Source of the DNA: Solea solea
Taxonomy: Eukaryota; Chordata; Actinopteri; Pleuronectiformes; Soleidae
Reading direction: 5' to 3'
Length of the DNA stretch: 64,000 nucleotides
NCBI RefSeq assembly: GCF_958295425.1
Contig: NC_081154.1
Coordinates: 7,344,666 to 7,408,665 of the forward strand
Part shown: positions 11,891-25,150 of the stretch, one piece after another
Layout of the letters: each line of letters opens with the position of its first letter
How positions within the stretch are numbered: the stretch's first letter is position 1
Position numbers and translations under genes: made by a program
The notes under the pieces: generated by a model
The model's database searches: none
What the model saw: only the letters and a program-made list of their open reading frames with translations
Told to the model about the DNA's origin: nothing

Positions 11891-14169
11891 AAGTTTATTA
11901 GGACACATGTACAACCGTCACTGAATCAAATATAACAGTCTACAGGAAAATGTGCATCATACTGCTATAAACTTAAAGGTAAAAATCAAATAGCCAACAG
12001 ACTAAAGACACACATTTAATTTTTGTTATTTTGTTGGTTTTCGTTCACTATAAGAAAAGAAAAACCCAGCAGAGTGAAACATAATAAGCAAAAATTTGTC
12101 TTGTTTTGCACAAATCTCATGTTTTTTTTAATCACACACTTTGAGAATTGAGAGTATAGACACACTTTCATTAAGAAAGTAACCCAGATTTGGAACCCAG
12201 AGAAAAAATCTAATGAAAGGCAGTTTCCAGGTACATTGTATCCAGTATTTGAGCCACTACCTCGGCAGATTTCCATTAAGGGCAGTCCTAAATTCCCTTT
12301 TCATTTTGTCATCATTAATGTGCTGGTGATCAGCATTGACAAGTTGCACTTAACTAATAATCATTCTCTTATGGACACTGTGTATCAGATATGGATCCTT
12401 ACTGTCATTCTAATGTTGAATGAACAGGGGATAATGTGATAATGAACAGACTGAGGTCTGGGGATGAATTCCCTCTTGTTTTGTAGCTGAAGAATCACAG
12501 CTGGTCGGTTTAACTGTTGTCATTCAGCAGCCAGAGAAATTGAATTTTTGTGCCTCACTCTCTCCTGTTGAAACCTGAAGAGTTGCTACAGTGAGAGACA
12601 GAGAGAGAGACACGCGGAGACGGTGACATCAGAAGACAAACAGTGAGTGACCTGTTGCTGAACCAGGAGCCTGACACTCCCTCTGACCTCCTCCCGCTGG
12701 GAATGCACCTCAGATTTGCACCTCAAACTACAAAACCCAAGCGCGCCGCGTTACCATAAAGTGTGTTGTAAATTGTTTTTGCTCACCTCGCTGAAGTCGT
12801 CTTCAGGACGAGTCAAGACAGCGGGTTAGGATTTTTCAAATTTTCTGGCACAATAGTGGGATGTGTCCAAACGTATCATTCAAGCCGCATTGTCAACACA
12901 ATGATAATCCTTCTGTTAGCGCACAGTTTCTTATTCAAGCTCAGCAAACATTTGCGTTCATTTTAGCCATAGTTTCTGAATGTGAGTCATTTGCAACCCA
13001 CATTACTTAATATGGTGCTTTCTTTAAAGATTAAGTTATTCATTTGATCAAGAGGAATCACAAAAGGATGCTTCTTTGATTTGAATTCAAAAATCCCGTC
13101 TTACTACATTCACTCTGGCTTCAGCAGAGGTTCAGGAAATGTATGACTTTGCACTTTGACAGTCAGTAGAGACACTTTTTTTCCAGGAAATTTTATTATC
13201 AGGAACTAATTTGCCTGTGACAAAGATTTGCTGGTAATCTGTGTGGTTTGTGCTTCCAACCGCACCTCAAAGTTCCTGGGTAGCAACACTCGGTCGCTTC
13301 GTGTTGCTGACTAGAAGTCCCGCTGAACCTCCTCATCAGCAAATAATAATGACTAGTTTTTTCTAATGTCATGATAACGTACTTGGTCTACTCATAACAG
13401 CTCAGCAGACAGTGACTTTTTACAGATGTGTCTCTCGAAACCGCTGCAGAAATGGTGAGCAGTGTTCCTGGACATGGAAAGAAAAGAAGAAGAATCTGCT
13501 TCACTTCTTACTATTTTAATATAAAGATGAGCAGGTGATCCTTCAGTGAGACCAAGGGCGCCTTTATATTTACGCCATGATTAGTGACATTATGTGTCAT
13601 TTTTCCCACTTCTATAACTGCACAATAAACGACCATGAACAGATGTTTCTTGGATTTCACTGGGCTCATGACAAAGGTCATTTTGGAAGTAGGTGCTGGT
13701 AAAGTAAACAGTTGTAAAAAGGGAGTAAACCTTGAAGTTATTGCTTGCGCGCCCGTGTGTTGACACCGCATTCCTCCTGCCACTGTGTGTCCGGGCCTTG
13801 CACGCTTTGCAAAGGTGAGTGACTCACCGACAAGGTTGAAGATGGGTGGAACTGTGGCGAGAACATATGAGGTACAAATAGGAATAATGACAGGCCCAAG
13901 CAGTAACCCTGCCCAAACAGGTGCTACAAAATTAACAGGTGTGTGGAGCTGTCAGTCAAACTCAATTTATCCACACGGTGCTCTGGTGCTGGGTGGCCAT
14001 TTGGGGGTCAAATTCAATGTAGGGCCCTGAAAAACATTGATCTGGCTCTGCTGCCACTTCCTTGATATTTACATTCTTCTCTTGTTGAGAATAATACTTC
14101 CTTTATTTTTCTTTCAAAATGTATTTGATGTTTTTTTTTTCTTTTTAATGAAAACCAGTTAGCCTCCTT

Positions 14170-14222
14170 TCCTGCTCTCTCTCTCTCTCTCCCTCTCTAT
14201 CTATCTCGCGCTATCTCTATGT
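14170..14222. repeat. CT-rich simple repeat with CTAT tetranucleotides
   Basis: Consecutive CTCTCT runs pass into CTATCTATCT and CTATCTCTATG. It lies about 200 bp before the long TG repeat. Confidence 0.8.
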
Positions 14223-14427
14223 CGTTATCTCCTCTTTGACGAGCAGTGAACTTGGTTGCGCGAGAGAGTTCATTAAGATGTCAGGGTCACATGCAGGTCA
14301 GTCAGCGAGCGAGGAGGGGGGAGGAGGAGGAGATACATGCACATGCACATGTGATTATGTGTGTGTGCGTGCGTACATGAGAGCATGCCAAACAACTCCT
14401 GCTCTCCAGGTGTATTCAGATTCTCTC

Positions 14428-14435
<8 letters not shown>

Positions 14436-14486
<51 letters not shown>
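14436..14486. repeat. (TG)n microsatellite, ~51 bp
   Basis: An uninterrupted GT dinucleotide run of about 25 repeats. It is followed at about 14591-14620 by a 'gtcctcactaagaatgc' motif that, from memory, often sits beside CA/TG repeats in fish. Confidence 0.9.
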
Positions 14487-14488
<2 letters not shown>

Positions 14489-15629
14489 TCCATCACAGTA
14501 GAGCCGTATTACAACTGAAAACCACATATGAAAAGTGTGTGTGTGTTCTTGAAGTTAAGGGTAAGGGGCTAGGAAATGCATTATGTCTATGAGAGTCCTC
14601 ACTAAGAATGCCGTGCAAAGTGTGTGCAAACTTTACTGATACTGCGTATCATTTAAAAACAAACAACATAGGACTTAATATTCTGACATTTCTACTTTTA
14701 AGATCAATGAAATAGTTTTTACCTTGCCGTGTGCGGTATGTAGCCTTGAAACAGAGTAAAAACATTGGAAGATTAGTAAAATATGACAAAATGCAAAATT
14801 ATATTAAAAATTAGTGGAAAAAGCCTTTAACTTTTGAAACATTGTGAAAATATTTCTGTCCAAATTAATCAATACAGGAAGAGTTAAATTACGTTGTTGT
14901 TGTTGTTTTTAACTTAAATGTTAAGTTTTTCAGTACTTTTTACAATCAGATGTTGAATTTGTCTGCAATCATTCTGTGCATGTTACAGCATGCCAGTGTG
15001 GATGTAATAAAGTTTGTACTGTTGGAAATGTCAGCGAGCCATTCAAATTCAAAGGGTTTATCCTTTGGGGATAATGTGTTTTATTAAGTTTATCTATTTA
15101 CAAATTTATATCATATATTGTCTGAGGTTAATAGGCTGTATGTGTGTGTTCATGGAGGCAAAAGGTTCATCCTAATAGAAACAAAACATGAAAAATTGTT
15201 TTTAGGTTAAAGTGTACTTTACGCTCTTGGGCATACACTGTGAACTGTATTGCACGGTTGTAAGATGCAGATTGTGCCGTCCTGCAGCCGATCAGCAGAT
15301 TTTCCAGCGAGTGAGTGTGGACGTATAAACAGCCAGAAATCATTCTCTACACTTGAACTTCGATTCACCCCCCAAAACCCCCGCACTCGATCACACCTGA
15401 ACAGCAGAATCCTGTTTCACACATTCACACTGTGCTGGGAAAAACTGACCAGCTGGAAACCCTCTCACCCTGAACATACATCATCCTCTGCTGTCTGTTG
15501 AACAAAGAGTAAACAAGGTGCTGTCCAATAATTTAGTGGCTTTAAATCCCTGGGAATTGTTGGAAACATTTGATTTTTATCATCTGACCTTCACTTCTCA
15601 GTCGTCTAATCTGACGTATAATTTGCCTC

Positions 15630-15870
15630 ACAGCAAGAGCGTCCGGGGTTCAAACCCAGTGTCTTTCTGTATTGAGCATGTTTGTGTAAGTTTTTGCTGT
15701 GTGCTCCAGTTTCCTCTTAACATCAAAACATGAGATATTAATTCTCCTGTCAGTGACCGAGGCACTGACATTTAATCACTGCTCATAGTCCAAGGAAGGT
15801 TCCTAGTAGAGGATGGATAATGTGCAGAAGATGAATTTCCCCCACAGGGATTAATTAAAAGTTACCTTTT
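15630..15870. repeat. Degraded fish-type dispersed repeat
   Basis: The block contains 'cctcacagcaagagcg', 'ggggttcaaacccag', 'gtgctccagtttcctc' and 'caaaacatgag' in the order of a very common teleost repeat, and ends near 'gaatttcccccacaggg' and 'attaattaaaag'. It matches the same family as 51276-51512. It is old and interrupted. Confidence 0.45.
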
Positions 15871-16000
15871 TCTCAAATGTTTTTAAAAAGATATTTTTAT
15901 TTACTTAACCATTCAATGATAATGTATTTTTAGTTTCTTTGAAAAATGCTAAAGGTAAAGGTGCAGAGTGTAACAAAATGGAAAACTACTCACACCTCAC

Positions 16001-16260
16001 TAGTATGTCGTCCAAATAAGTCACCAAAATGTCATAGTTTAGTATGTCTTCCAAAATTCTACCAAAATGTCGTCAAAAATGTGACAAAAGGTCAAAGGTG
16101 AGTATGTCGTCAAAAATCACTCAAAAAGTTATAGTATGTCGTCCAAAGTCCTGCCAAAATGTCGTCAAAAATGTGACAAAAAGTTATAGTATGTCGTTGT
16201 ATGTCGTGCAAAGTCCTGCCAAAATGTCGTCAAAAATGTGGCAAAAAGTCAAAGGTTAGT
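16001..16260. repeat. Diverged left edge of the array with longer 55-61-bp units
   Basis: Here units carry two ATGTCGTC blocks (for example at about 16044-16101, 16135-16189 and 16200-16260) separated by CCTGCCAAA-type sequence, giving units of about 55-61 bp instead of 38. The interior unit could have arisen from such a form by deletion, or the reverse; the direction is inference. Confidence 0.7.
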
Positions 16261-18320
16261 ATGTCGCCCAAAATTAGACAAAAAAGTCATAGTATAGTAT
16301 GTCGTCCAAAATCAGTCAAAAAAGTCATAGTATAGTATGTCGTTCAAAATCACTCAAAAAAGTCATAGTATAGTATGTCGTCCAAAATCAGTCAAAAAAG
16401 TCATAGTATAGTATGTCGTCCAAAATCACTCCAAAAAGTCATAGTGTAGTATGTTGTCCAAAATGAGACAAAAAAGTCATAGTATAGTATGTCGTCCAAA
16501 ATGAGACAAAAATGTCATAGTATAGTATGTCGTCCAAAATCAGTCAAAAAAGTCATAGTATAGTATGTGTCCAAAATGTGACAAAAAAGTCATAGTATAG
16601 TATGTCGTCCAAAATGAAACAAAAAAGTCATAGTATAGTATGTCGTCCAAAATCAGTCAAAAATGTCATAGTATAGTATGTCGTCCAAAATCACTCAAAA
16701 AAGACATAGTATAGTATGTCGTCCAAAAACGCTCAAAATGTCATAGGATAGTATGTCGTCCAAAATGAGACAAAAATGTCATAGTATAGTATGTCGTCCA
16801 AAATGAGACAAAAAGTCATAGTATAGTATGTTGTCCAAAATGAGACAAAAAAGTCATAGTATAGTATGTCGTCCAAAAATGAGACAAAAATGTCATAGTA
16901 TAGTATGTCGTCCAAAATCAGTCAAAAAAGTCATAGTATAGTATGTCGTCCAAAATCAGTCAAAAAAGTCATAGTATAGTATGTCGTCCAAAATCACTCA
17001 AAAAAGTCATAGTATAGTATGTCGTCCAAAATCAGTCAAAAAAGTCATAGTATAGTATGTCGTCCAAAATCACTCCAAAAAGTCATAGTGTAGTATGTTG
17101 TCCAAAATGAGACAAAAAAGTCATAGTATAGTATGTCGTCCAAAATGAGACAAAAATGTCATAGTATAGTATGTCGTCCAAAATCAGTCAAAAATGTCAT
17201 AGTATAGTATGTCGTCCAAAATCAGTCAAAAAAGTCATAGTATAGTATGTTGTCCAAAATCAGTCAAAAAAAAGTCATACTTAAGTATGTCGTCCAAAAT
17301 CAGTCAAAAACGTCATAGTATAGTATGTCGTCCAAAATCAGTCCAAAAAGTCATAGTATGGTATGTCGTCCAAAATCAGTCAAAAAAGTCATAGTATAGT
17401 ATGTGGTCCAAAATCAGTCAAAAAAGTCATAGTATAGTATGTCGTCCAAAATCAGTCAAAAAAGTCATAGTATAGTATGTTGTCCAAAATGAGACAAAAA
17501 AGTCATAGTATAGTATGTCGTCCAAAATCAGACAAAAAAGTCATAGTATAGTATGTCGTCCAAAATGAGACAAAAATGTCATAGTATAGTATGTCGTCCA
17601 AAATCAGTCAAAAAAGTCATAGTATATAGTATGTTGTCCAAAATGAGACGAAAAAGTCATAGTATAGTATGTCGTCCAAAATGAAACAAAAAAGTCATAG
17701 GATAGTATGTTGTCCAAAATCAGTCAAAAAAGTCATAGTATAGTATGTCGTCCAAAATGAGACAAAAAAGTCATAGTATAGTATGTTGTCCAAAATGAAA
17801 CAAAAAAGTCATAGTATAGTATGTCGTCCAAAATGAGACAAAAATGTCATAGTATAGTATGTCGTCCAAAATGAGACAAAAATGTCATAGTATAGTATGT
17901 CGTCCAAAATGAGACAAAAATGTCATAGTATAGTATGTCGTCCAAAATGAGACAAAAATGTCATAGTAAAGTATGTCGTCCAAAATCTCACAAAAATTTC
18001 ATATGTCGTCCAAACACACTCAAAAAAGTCATAGTATAGTATGTCGTCCAAAATCACTCCAAGATGTCATAGTATAGTATGTAGTCCAAAATGAAACAAA
18101 AAAGTCATAGTATAGTATGTCGTCCAAAATGAAACAAAAATGTCATAGGATAGTATGTCGTCCAAAATGAGACAAAAATGTCATAGTATAATATGTCATC
18201 AAAAATGAGACAAAAATGTCATAGGATAGTATGTCGTCCAAAATGAGACAAAAATGTCATAGTATAGTATGTCATCAAAAATGAGACAAAAAAGTCATAG
18301 TATATTATGTTGTCCAAAAT

Positions 18321-18700
18321 CACCATAAATTAATGCTCAACATTTACATCGACATTTCTTTATTTCTAGAGACACATTTTTGTTATGTTTCGTACACCTT
18401 GTTACTACGTAATATCTTGGACTGGACTTTTCAGGAAATACTTACAGTGATAAGGCTAGACTTATTGGAGGATGCGGGCATCGATCCCGCTACCTCTCAC
18501 ATGCTAAGCAAGCGCTCTACCATTTGAGCTAATCCCCCTACTCTAACTTAAGGGGAAACAAAAACTGACAGACACGTGGTCATCAACACAACAGAATTCA
18601 GTCATATTTCCTAAACCAAATAAACTTGTATGGGTGATGGTGTTTTTTGTATATGGCAAGTATTACATGGCTTTGTCAATTGTATGTCAGTCATACTACA
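18321..18700. repeat. tRNA cassette 1 (first of twelve ~380-bp insertions in the array)
   Basis: Unique-looking sequence interrupts the 38-bp array, starting CACCATAAATTAATGCTCAA and ending GTCAGTCATACTACA. The same cassette recurs at 20580-20960, 22756-23136, 24932-25312, 26805-27185, 28525-28905, 29902-30282, 30717-31095, 32321-32723, 34443-34823, 36012-36414 and 38134-38514. All twelve join the array at the same points: after ATGTTGTCCAAAAT on the left and before GTATGTCGTCC on the right. The last bases of the cassette (GTCATACTACA) look like a mutated array unit. Copies 9 and 11 carry an extra AT-rich stretch of about 22 bp. Each cassette holds one minus-strand tRNA gene, about 145 bp from its left end and 160 bp from its right end. 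Confidence 0.95.
18466..18538 (-). tRNA. tRNA-Ala (AGC), array copy 1
   Basis: The 73-nt gene folds as a cloverleaf. Its acceptor stem is GGGGGAT/ATCCTCC with the G3:U70 pair that marks alanine tRNAs. The D stem is GCTC/GAGC, the anticodon loop TTAGCAT (anticodon AGC), and the T stem GCGGG/CCCGC. Compared with the canonical array copies, positions 29 and 40 are both C to T, so the anticodon stem (CTTGC/GTGAG) has two G-U wobbles. It is still foldable but may be weakened. Confidence 0.85.
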
Positions 18701-20725
18701 GTATGTCGTCCAAAATCAGTCAAAAAAGTCATAGTATAGTATGTCGTCCAAAATCAGTCAAAAAAGTCATAGTATAGTATGTCGTCCAAAATCACTCCAA
18801 AAAGTCATAGTATAGTATGTCGTCCAAAATCAGTCAAAAAAGTCATAGTATAGTATGTTGTCCAAAATGAGACAAAAAAGTCATAGTATAGTATGTCGTC
18901 CAAAATGAAACAAAAATGTCATAGGATAGTATGTTGTCCAAAATCAGTCAAAAAAGTCATAGTATAGTATGTCGTCCAAAATCACTCCAAAAAGTCATAG
19001 TATAGTATGTTGTCCAAAATGAGACAAAAAAGTCATAGTATAGTATGTCGTCCAAAATGAAACAAAAAAATCATAGTATAGTATGTCGTCCAAAATCAGT
19101 CAAAAAAGTCATAGTATAGTATGTCGTCCAAAATCAGTCAAAAAAGTCATAGTATAGTATGTCGTCCAAAATGAGAAAAAAATGTCATAGTATAGTATGT
19201 CATCAAAAATGAGACAAAAAAGTCATAGTATAGTATGTCGTCCAAAATCAGTCAAAAAAGTCATAGTATAGTATGTTGTCCAAAATGAGACAAAAAAGTC
19301 ATAGTATAGTATGTCGTCCAAAATGAAACAAAAAAGTCATAGTATAGTATGTCGTCCAAAATCAGTCAAAAAAGTCATAGTATAGTATGTCGTCCAAAAT
19401 CACTCCAAAAAGTCATAGTGTAGTATGTTGTCCAAAATGAGACAAAAAGTCATAGTATAGTATGTCGTCCAAAATGAGACAAAAATGTCATAGTATAGTA
19501 TGTGGTCCAAAATCAGTCAAAAATGTCATAGTATAGTATGTCGTCCAAAATCAGTCAAAAAAGTCATAGTATAGTATGTTGTCCAAAATGAGACAAAAAA
19601 GTCATAGTATAGTATGTCGTCCAAAATCAGACAAAAAAGTCATAGTATAGTATGTCGTCCAAAATGAGACAAAAATGTCATAGTATAGTATGTCGTCCAA
19701 AATCAGTCAAAAAAGTCATAGTATATAGTATGTTGTCCAAAATCAGTCAAAAAAGTCATAGTATAGTATGTCGTCCAAAATGAGACAAAAAAGTCATAGT
19801 ATAGTATGTTGTCCAAAATGAAACAAAAAAGTCATAGTATAGTATGTCGTCCAAAATGAGACAAAAATGTCATAGTATAGTATGTCGTCCAAAATGAGAC
19901 AAAAATGTCATAGTATAGTATGTCGTCCAAAATCACTCAAAAATGTCATAGTATAGTATGTCGTCCAAAATGAGACAAAAAGGTCATAGTATAGTATGTC
20001 GTCCAAAATCACTCCAAAAAGTCATAGTATAGTATGTCGTCCAAAATCACTCCAAAAAGTCATAATATAGTATGTCGTCCAAAATCACTCCAAAAAGTCA
20101 TAGTATAGTATGTCGTCCAAAATCACTCCAAAAAGTCATAGTATAGTATGTTGTCCAAAATGAGACAAAAAAGTCATAGTATAGTATGTCGTCCAAAATG
20201 AGACAAAAATGTCATAGTATAGTATGTCGTCCAAAAATAGTCAAAAAAGTCATAGTATAGTATGTTGTCCAAAATGAGACAAAAAAGTCATAGTATAGTA
20301 TGTCGTCCAAAATTACTCAAAAAAGTCATAGTATAGTATGTCGTCCAAAATGAGACAAAAATGTCATAGTATAGTATGTCATCAAAAATGAGACAAAAAA
20401 GTCATAGTATAGTATGTCGTCCAAAATGAAACAAAAAAGTCATAGTATAGTATGTCGTCCAAAATCACTCAAAAATGTCATAGGATAGTATGTCGTCCAA
20501 AATGAGACAAAAATGTCATAGTATAGTATGTCATCAAAAATGAGACAAAAAAGTCATAGTATAGTATGTTGTCCAAAATCACCATAAATAAATGCTCAAC
20601 ATTTACATCGACATTTCTTTATTTCTAGAGACACATTTTTGTTATGTTTCGTACACCTTGTTACTACGTAATATCTTGGACTGGACTTTTCAGGAAATAC
20701 TTACAGTGATAAGGCTAAACGTTAT

Positions 20726-20798
20726 TGGAGGATGCGGGCATCGATCCCGCTACCTCTCGCATGCTAAGCGAGCGCTCTACCATTTGAGCTAATCCCCC
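20726..20798 (-). tRNA. tRNA-Ala (AGC), array copy 2 (canonical)
   Basis: All stems pair: acceptor with G3:U70, D stem, anticodon stem CTCGC/GCGAG around TTAGCAT, and T stem GCGGG/CCCGC. Internal promoter boxes are visible: A box TAGCTCAAATGG and B box GGGATCGATGCC. The gene sequence agrees with a common vertebrate tRNA-Ala(AGC) type. No CCA is encoded, as normal for eukaryotes. There is no run of four T downstream on the minus strand until the array itself, about 150 nt away. Confidence 0.93.
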
Positions 20799-22901
20799 TA
20801 CTCTAACTTAAGGGGAAACAAAAAATGACAGACACGTGGTCATCAACACAACAGAATTCAGTCATATTTCCTAAACCAAATAAACTTGTATGGGTGATGG
20901 TGTTTTTTGTATATGGCAAGTATTACATGGCTTTGTCAATTGTATGTCAGTCATACTACAGTATGTCGTCCAAAATCAGTCAAAAAAGTCATAGTATAGT
21001 ATGTCGTCCAAAATCAGTCAAAAAAGTCATAGTATAGTATGTCGTCCAAAATCACTCCAAAAAGTCATACTATAGTATGTTGTCCAAAATGAGACAAAAA
21101 AGTCATAGTATAGTATGTCGTCCAAAAATGAGAAAAAAATGTCATAGTATAGTATGTCGTCCAAAATCAGTCAAAAAAGTCATAGTATAGTATGTCGTCC
21201 AAAATCAGTCAAAAAAGTCATAGTATAGTATGTCGTCCAAAATCAGTCAAAAAAGTCATAGTATAGTATGTTGTCCAAAATGAGACAAAAAAGTCATAGT
21301 ATAGTATGTCGTCCAAAATGAAACAAAAATGTCATAGGATAGTATGTTGTCCAAAATCAGTCAAAAAAGTAATAGTATAGTATGTCGTCCAAAATCACTC
21401 CAAAAAGTCATAGTATAGTATGTCGTCCAAAATCAGTCAAAAAAGTCATAGTATAGTATGTCGTCCAAAATCAGTCAAAAAAGTCATAGTATAGTATGTC
21501 GTCCAAAATGAGACAAAAATGTCATAGTATAGTATGTAATCAAAAATGAGACAAAAAAGTCATAGTATAGTATGTCGTCCAAAATCAGTCAAAAAAGTCA
21601 TAGTATAGAATGTTGTCCAAAATGAGACAAAAAAGTCATAGTATAGTATGTCGTCCAAAATGAAACAAAAAAGTCATAGTATAGTATGTCGTCCAAAATC
21701 AGTCAAAAATGTCATAGTATAGTATGTCGTCCAAAATGAGACAAAAATGTCATAGTATAGTATGTCATCCAAAATGAGACAAAAATGTCATAGTAAAGTA
21801 TGTCGTCCAAAATCTCACAAAAATTTCATATGTCGTCCAAACACACTCAAAAAAGTCATAGTATAGTATGTCGTCCAAAATCACTCAAAAATGTTATAGT
21901 ATAGTATGTCATCCAAAATGAGACAAAAAAGTCATAGTATAGTATGTCGTCCAAAATCACTCCAAGATGTCATAGTATAGTATGTCGTCCAAAATGAAAC
22001 AAAAAAGTCATAGTATAGTATGTCGTCCAAAATGAAACAAAAATGTCATAGGATAGTATGTCGTCCAAAATGAGACAAAAATGTCATAGTATAGTATGTC
22101 ATCAAAAATGAGACAAAAATGTCATAGGATAGTATGTCGTCCAAAATGAGACAAAAATGTCATAGTATAGTATGTCATCAAAAATGAGACAAAAAAGTCA
22201 TAGTATAGTATGTCGTCCAAAATCAGTCAAAAAAGTCATAGTATAGTATGTCGTCCAAAATCAGTCCAAAAAGTCATAGTATAGTATGTCGTCCAAAATC
22301 AGTCAAAAAAGTCATAGTATAGTATGTTGTCCAAAATGAGACAAAAAAGTCATAGTATAGTATGTCGTCCAAAATGAAACAAAAATGTCATAGGATAGTA
22401 TGTCGTCCAAAATCAGTCAAAAAAGTCATAGTATAGTATGTCGTCCAAAATCAGTCAAAAAAGTCATAGTATAGTATGTCGTCCAAAATGAGAAAAAAAA
22501 GTCATAGTATAGTATGTCGTCCAAAATGAAACAAAAATGTTATAGGATAGTATGTTGTCCAAAATCAGTCAAAAAAGTCATAGTATAGTATGTCGTCCAA
22601 AATCACTCCAAAAAGTCATAGTATAGTATGTTGTCCAAAATGAGACAAAAAAGTCATAGTATAGTATGTCGTCCAAAATGAAACAAAAAAGTCATAGTAT
22701 AGTATGTCATCAAAAATGAGACAAAAAAGTCATAGTATAGTATGTTGTCCAAAATCACCATAAATAAATGCTCAACATTTACATCGACATTTCTTTATTT
22801 CTAGAGACACATTTTTGTTATGTTTCGTACACCTTGTTACTACGTAATATCTTGGACTGGACTTTTCAGGAAATACTTACAGTGACAAGGCTAAACGTTA
22901 T

Positions 22902-22974
22902 TGGAGGATGCGGGCATCGATCCCGCTACCTCTCGCATGCTAAGCGAGCGCTCTACCATTTGAGCTAATCCCCC
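22902..22974 (-). tRNA. tRNA-Ala (AGC), array copy 3 (canonical)
   Basis: Identical by eye to copy 2 and exactly 2176 bp from it, so it belongs to the same higher-order repeat. The cassette differs from copy 2 by GTGACAAGG in place of GTGATAAGG just past the tRNA 3' end. Confidence 0.93.
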
Positions 22975-25077
22975 TACTCTAACTTAAGGGGAAACAAAAA
23001 ATGACAGACACGTGGTCATCAACACAACAGAATTCAGTCATATTTCCTAAACCAAATAAACTTGTATGGGTGATGGTGTTTTTTGTATATGGCAAGTATT
23101 ACATGGCTTTGTCAATTGTATGTCAGTCATACTACAGTATGTCGTCCAAAATCAGTCAAAAAAGTCATAGTATAGTATGTCGTCCAAAATCAGTCAAAAA
23201 AGTCATAGTATAGTATGTCGTCCAAAATCACTCCAAAAAGTCATACTATAGTATGTTGTCCAAAATGAGACAAAAAAGTCATAGTATAGTATGTCGTCCA
23301 AAAATGAGAAAAAAATGTCATAGTATAGTATGTCGTCCAAAATCAGTCAAAAAAGTCATAGTATAGTATGTCGTCCAAAATCAGTCAAAAAAGTCATAGT
23401 ATAGTATGTCGTCCAAAATCAGTCAAAAAAGTCATAGTATAGTATGTTGTCCAAAATGAGACAAAAAAGTCATAGTATAGTATGTCGTCCAAAATGAAAC
23501 AAAAATGTCATAGGATAGTATGTTGTCCAAAATCAGTCAAAAAAGTAATAGTATAGTATGTCGTCCAAAATCACTCCAAAAAGTCATAGTATAGTATGTC
23601 GTCCAAAATCAGTCAAAAAAGTCATAGTATAGTATGTCGTCCAAAATCAGTCAAAAAAGTCATAGTATAGTATGTCGTCCAAAATGAGACAAAAATGTCA
23701 TAGTATAGTATGTAATCAAAAATGAGACAAAAAAGTCATAGTATAGTATGTCGTCCAAAATCAGTCAAAAAAGTCATAGTATAGAATGTTGTCCAAAATG
23801 AGACAAAAAAGTCATAGTATAGTATGTCGTCCAAAATGAAACAAAAAAGTCATAGTATAGTATGTCGTCCAAAATCAGTCAAAAATGTCATAGTATAGTA
23901 TGTCGTCCAAAATGAGACAAAAATGTCATAGTATAGTATGTCATCCAAAATGAGACAAAAATGTCATAGTAAAGTATGTCGTCCAAAATCTCACAAAAAT
24001 TTCATATGTCGTCCAAACACACTCAAAAAAGTCATAGTATAGTATGTCGTCCAAAATCACTCAAAAATGTTATAGTATAGTATGTCATCCAAAATGAGAC
24101 AAAAAAGTCATAGTATAGTATGTCGTCCAAAATCACTCCAAGATGTCATAGTATAGTATGTCGTCCAAAATGAAACAAAAAAGTCATAGTATAGTATGTC
24201 GTCCAAAATGAAACAAAAATGTCATAGGATAGTATGTCGTCCAAAATGAGACAAAAATGTCATAGTATAGTATGTCATCAAAAATGAGACAAAAATGTCA
24301 TAGGATAGTATGTCGTCCAAAATGAGACAAAAATGTCATAGTATAGTATGTCATCAAAAATGAGACAAAAAAGTCATAGTATAGTATGTCGTCCAAAATC
24401 AGTCAAAAAAGTCATAGTATAGTATGTCGTCCAAAATCAGTCCAAAAAGTCATAGTATAGTATGTCGTCCAAAATCAGTCAAAAAAGTCATAGTATAGTA
24501 TGTTGTCCAAAATGAGACAAAAAAGTCATAGTATAGTATGTCGTCCAAAATGAAACAAAAATGTCATAGGATAGTATGTCGTCCAAAATCAGTCAAAAAA
24601 GTCATAGTATAGTATGTCGTCCAAAATCAGTCAAAAAAGTCATAGTATAGTATGTCGTCCAAAATGAGAAAAAAAAGTCATAGTATAGTATGTCGTCCAA
24701 AATGAAACAAAAATGTTATAGGATAGTATGTTGTCCAAAATCAGTCAAAAAAGTCATAGTATAGTATGTCGTCCAAAATCACTCCAAAAAGTCATAGTAT
24801 AGTATGTTGTCCAAAATGAGACAAAAAAGTCATAGTATAGTATGTCGTCCAAAATGAAACAAAAAAGTCATAGTATAGTATGTCATCAAAAATGAGACAA
24901 AAAAGTCATAGTATAGTATGTTGTCCAAAATCACCATAAATAAATGCTCAACATTTACATCGACATTTCTTTATTTCTAGAGACACATTTTTGTTATGTT
25001 TCGTACACCTTGTTACTACGTAATATCTTGGACTGGACTTTTCAGGAAATACTTACAGTGACAAGGCTAAACGTTAT

Positions 25078-25150
25078 TGGAGGATGCGGGCATCGATCCC
25101 GCTACCTCTCGCATGCTAAGCGAGCGCTCTACCATTTGAGCTAATCCCCC
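25078..25150 (-). tRNA. tRNA-Ala (AGC), array copy 4 (canonical)
   Basis: Identical by eye to copies 2 and 3 and again 2176 bp from the previous one. The cassette carries the same GTGACAAGG variant as copy 3. Confidence 0.93.

Larger units (their letters stand above)
9111..16000. other. Intergenic region between EXOC6 and the tandem array
   Basis: No gene is recognised. It holds a LINE 3' fragment (10438 to about 10960), an AT-rich dispersed repeat (about 11640-11890), CT and TG microsatellites (14170-14486), and a degraded fish-type repeat (about 15630-15870). The remaining short open frames show no protein similarity that I recognise. Confidence 0.6.
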
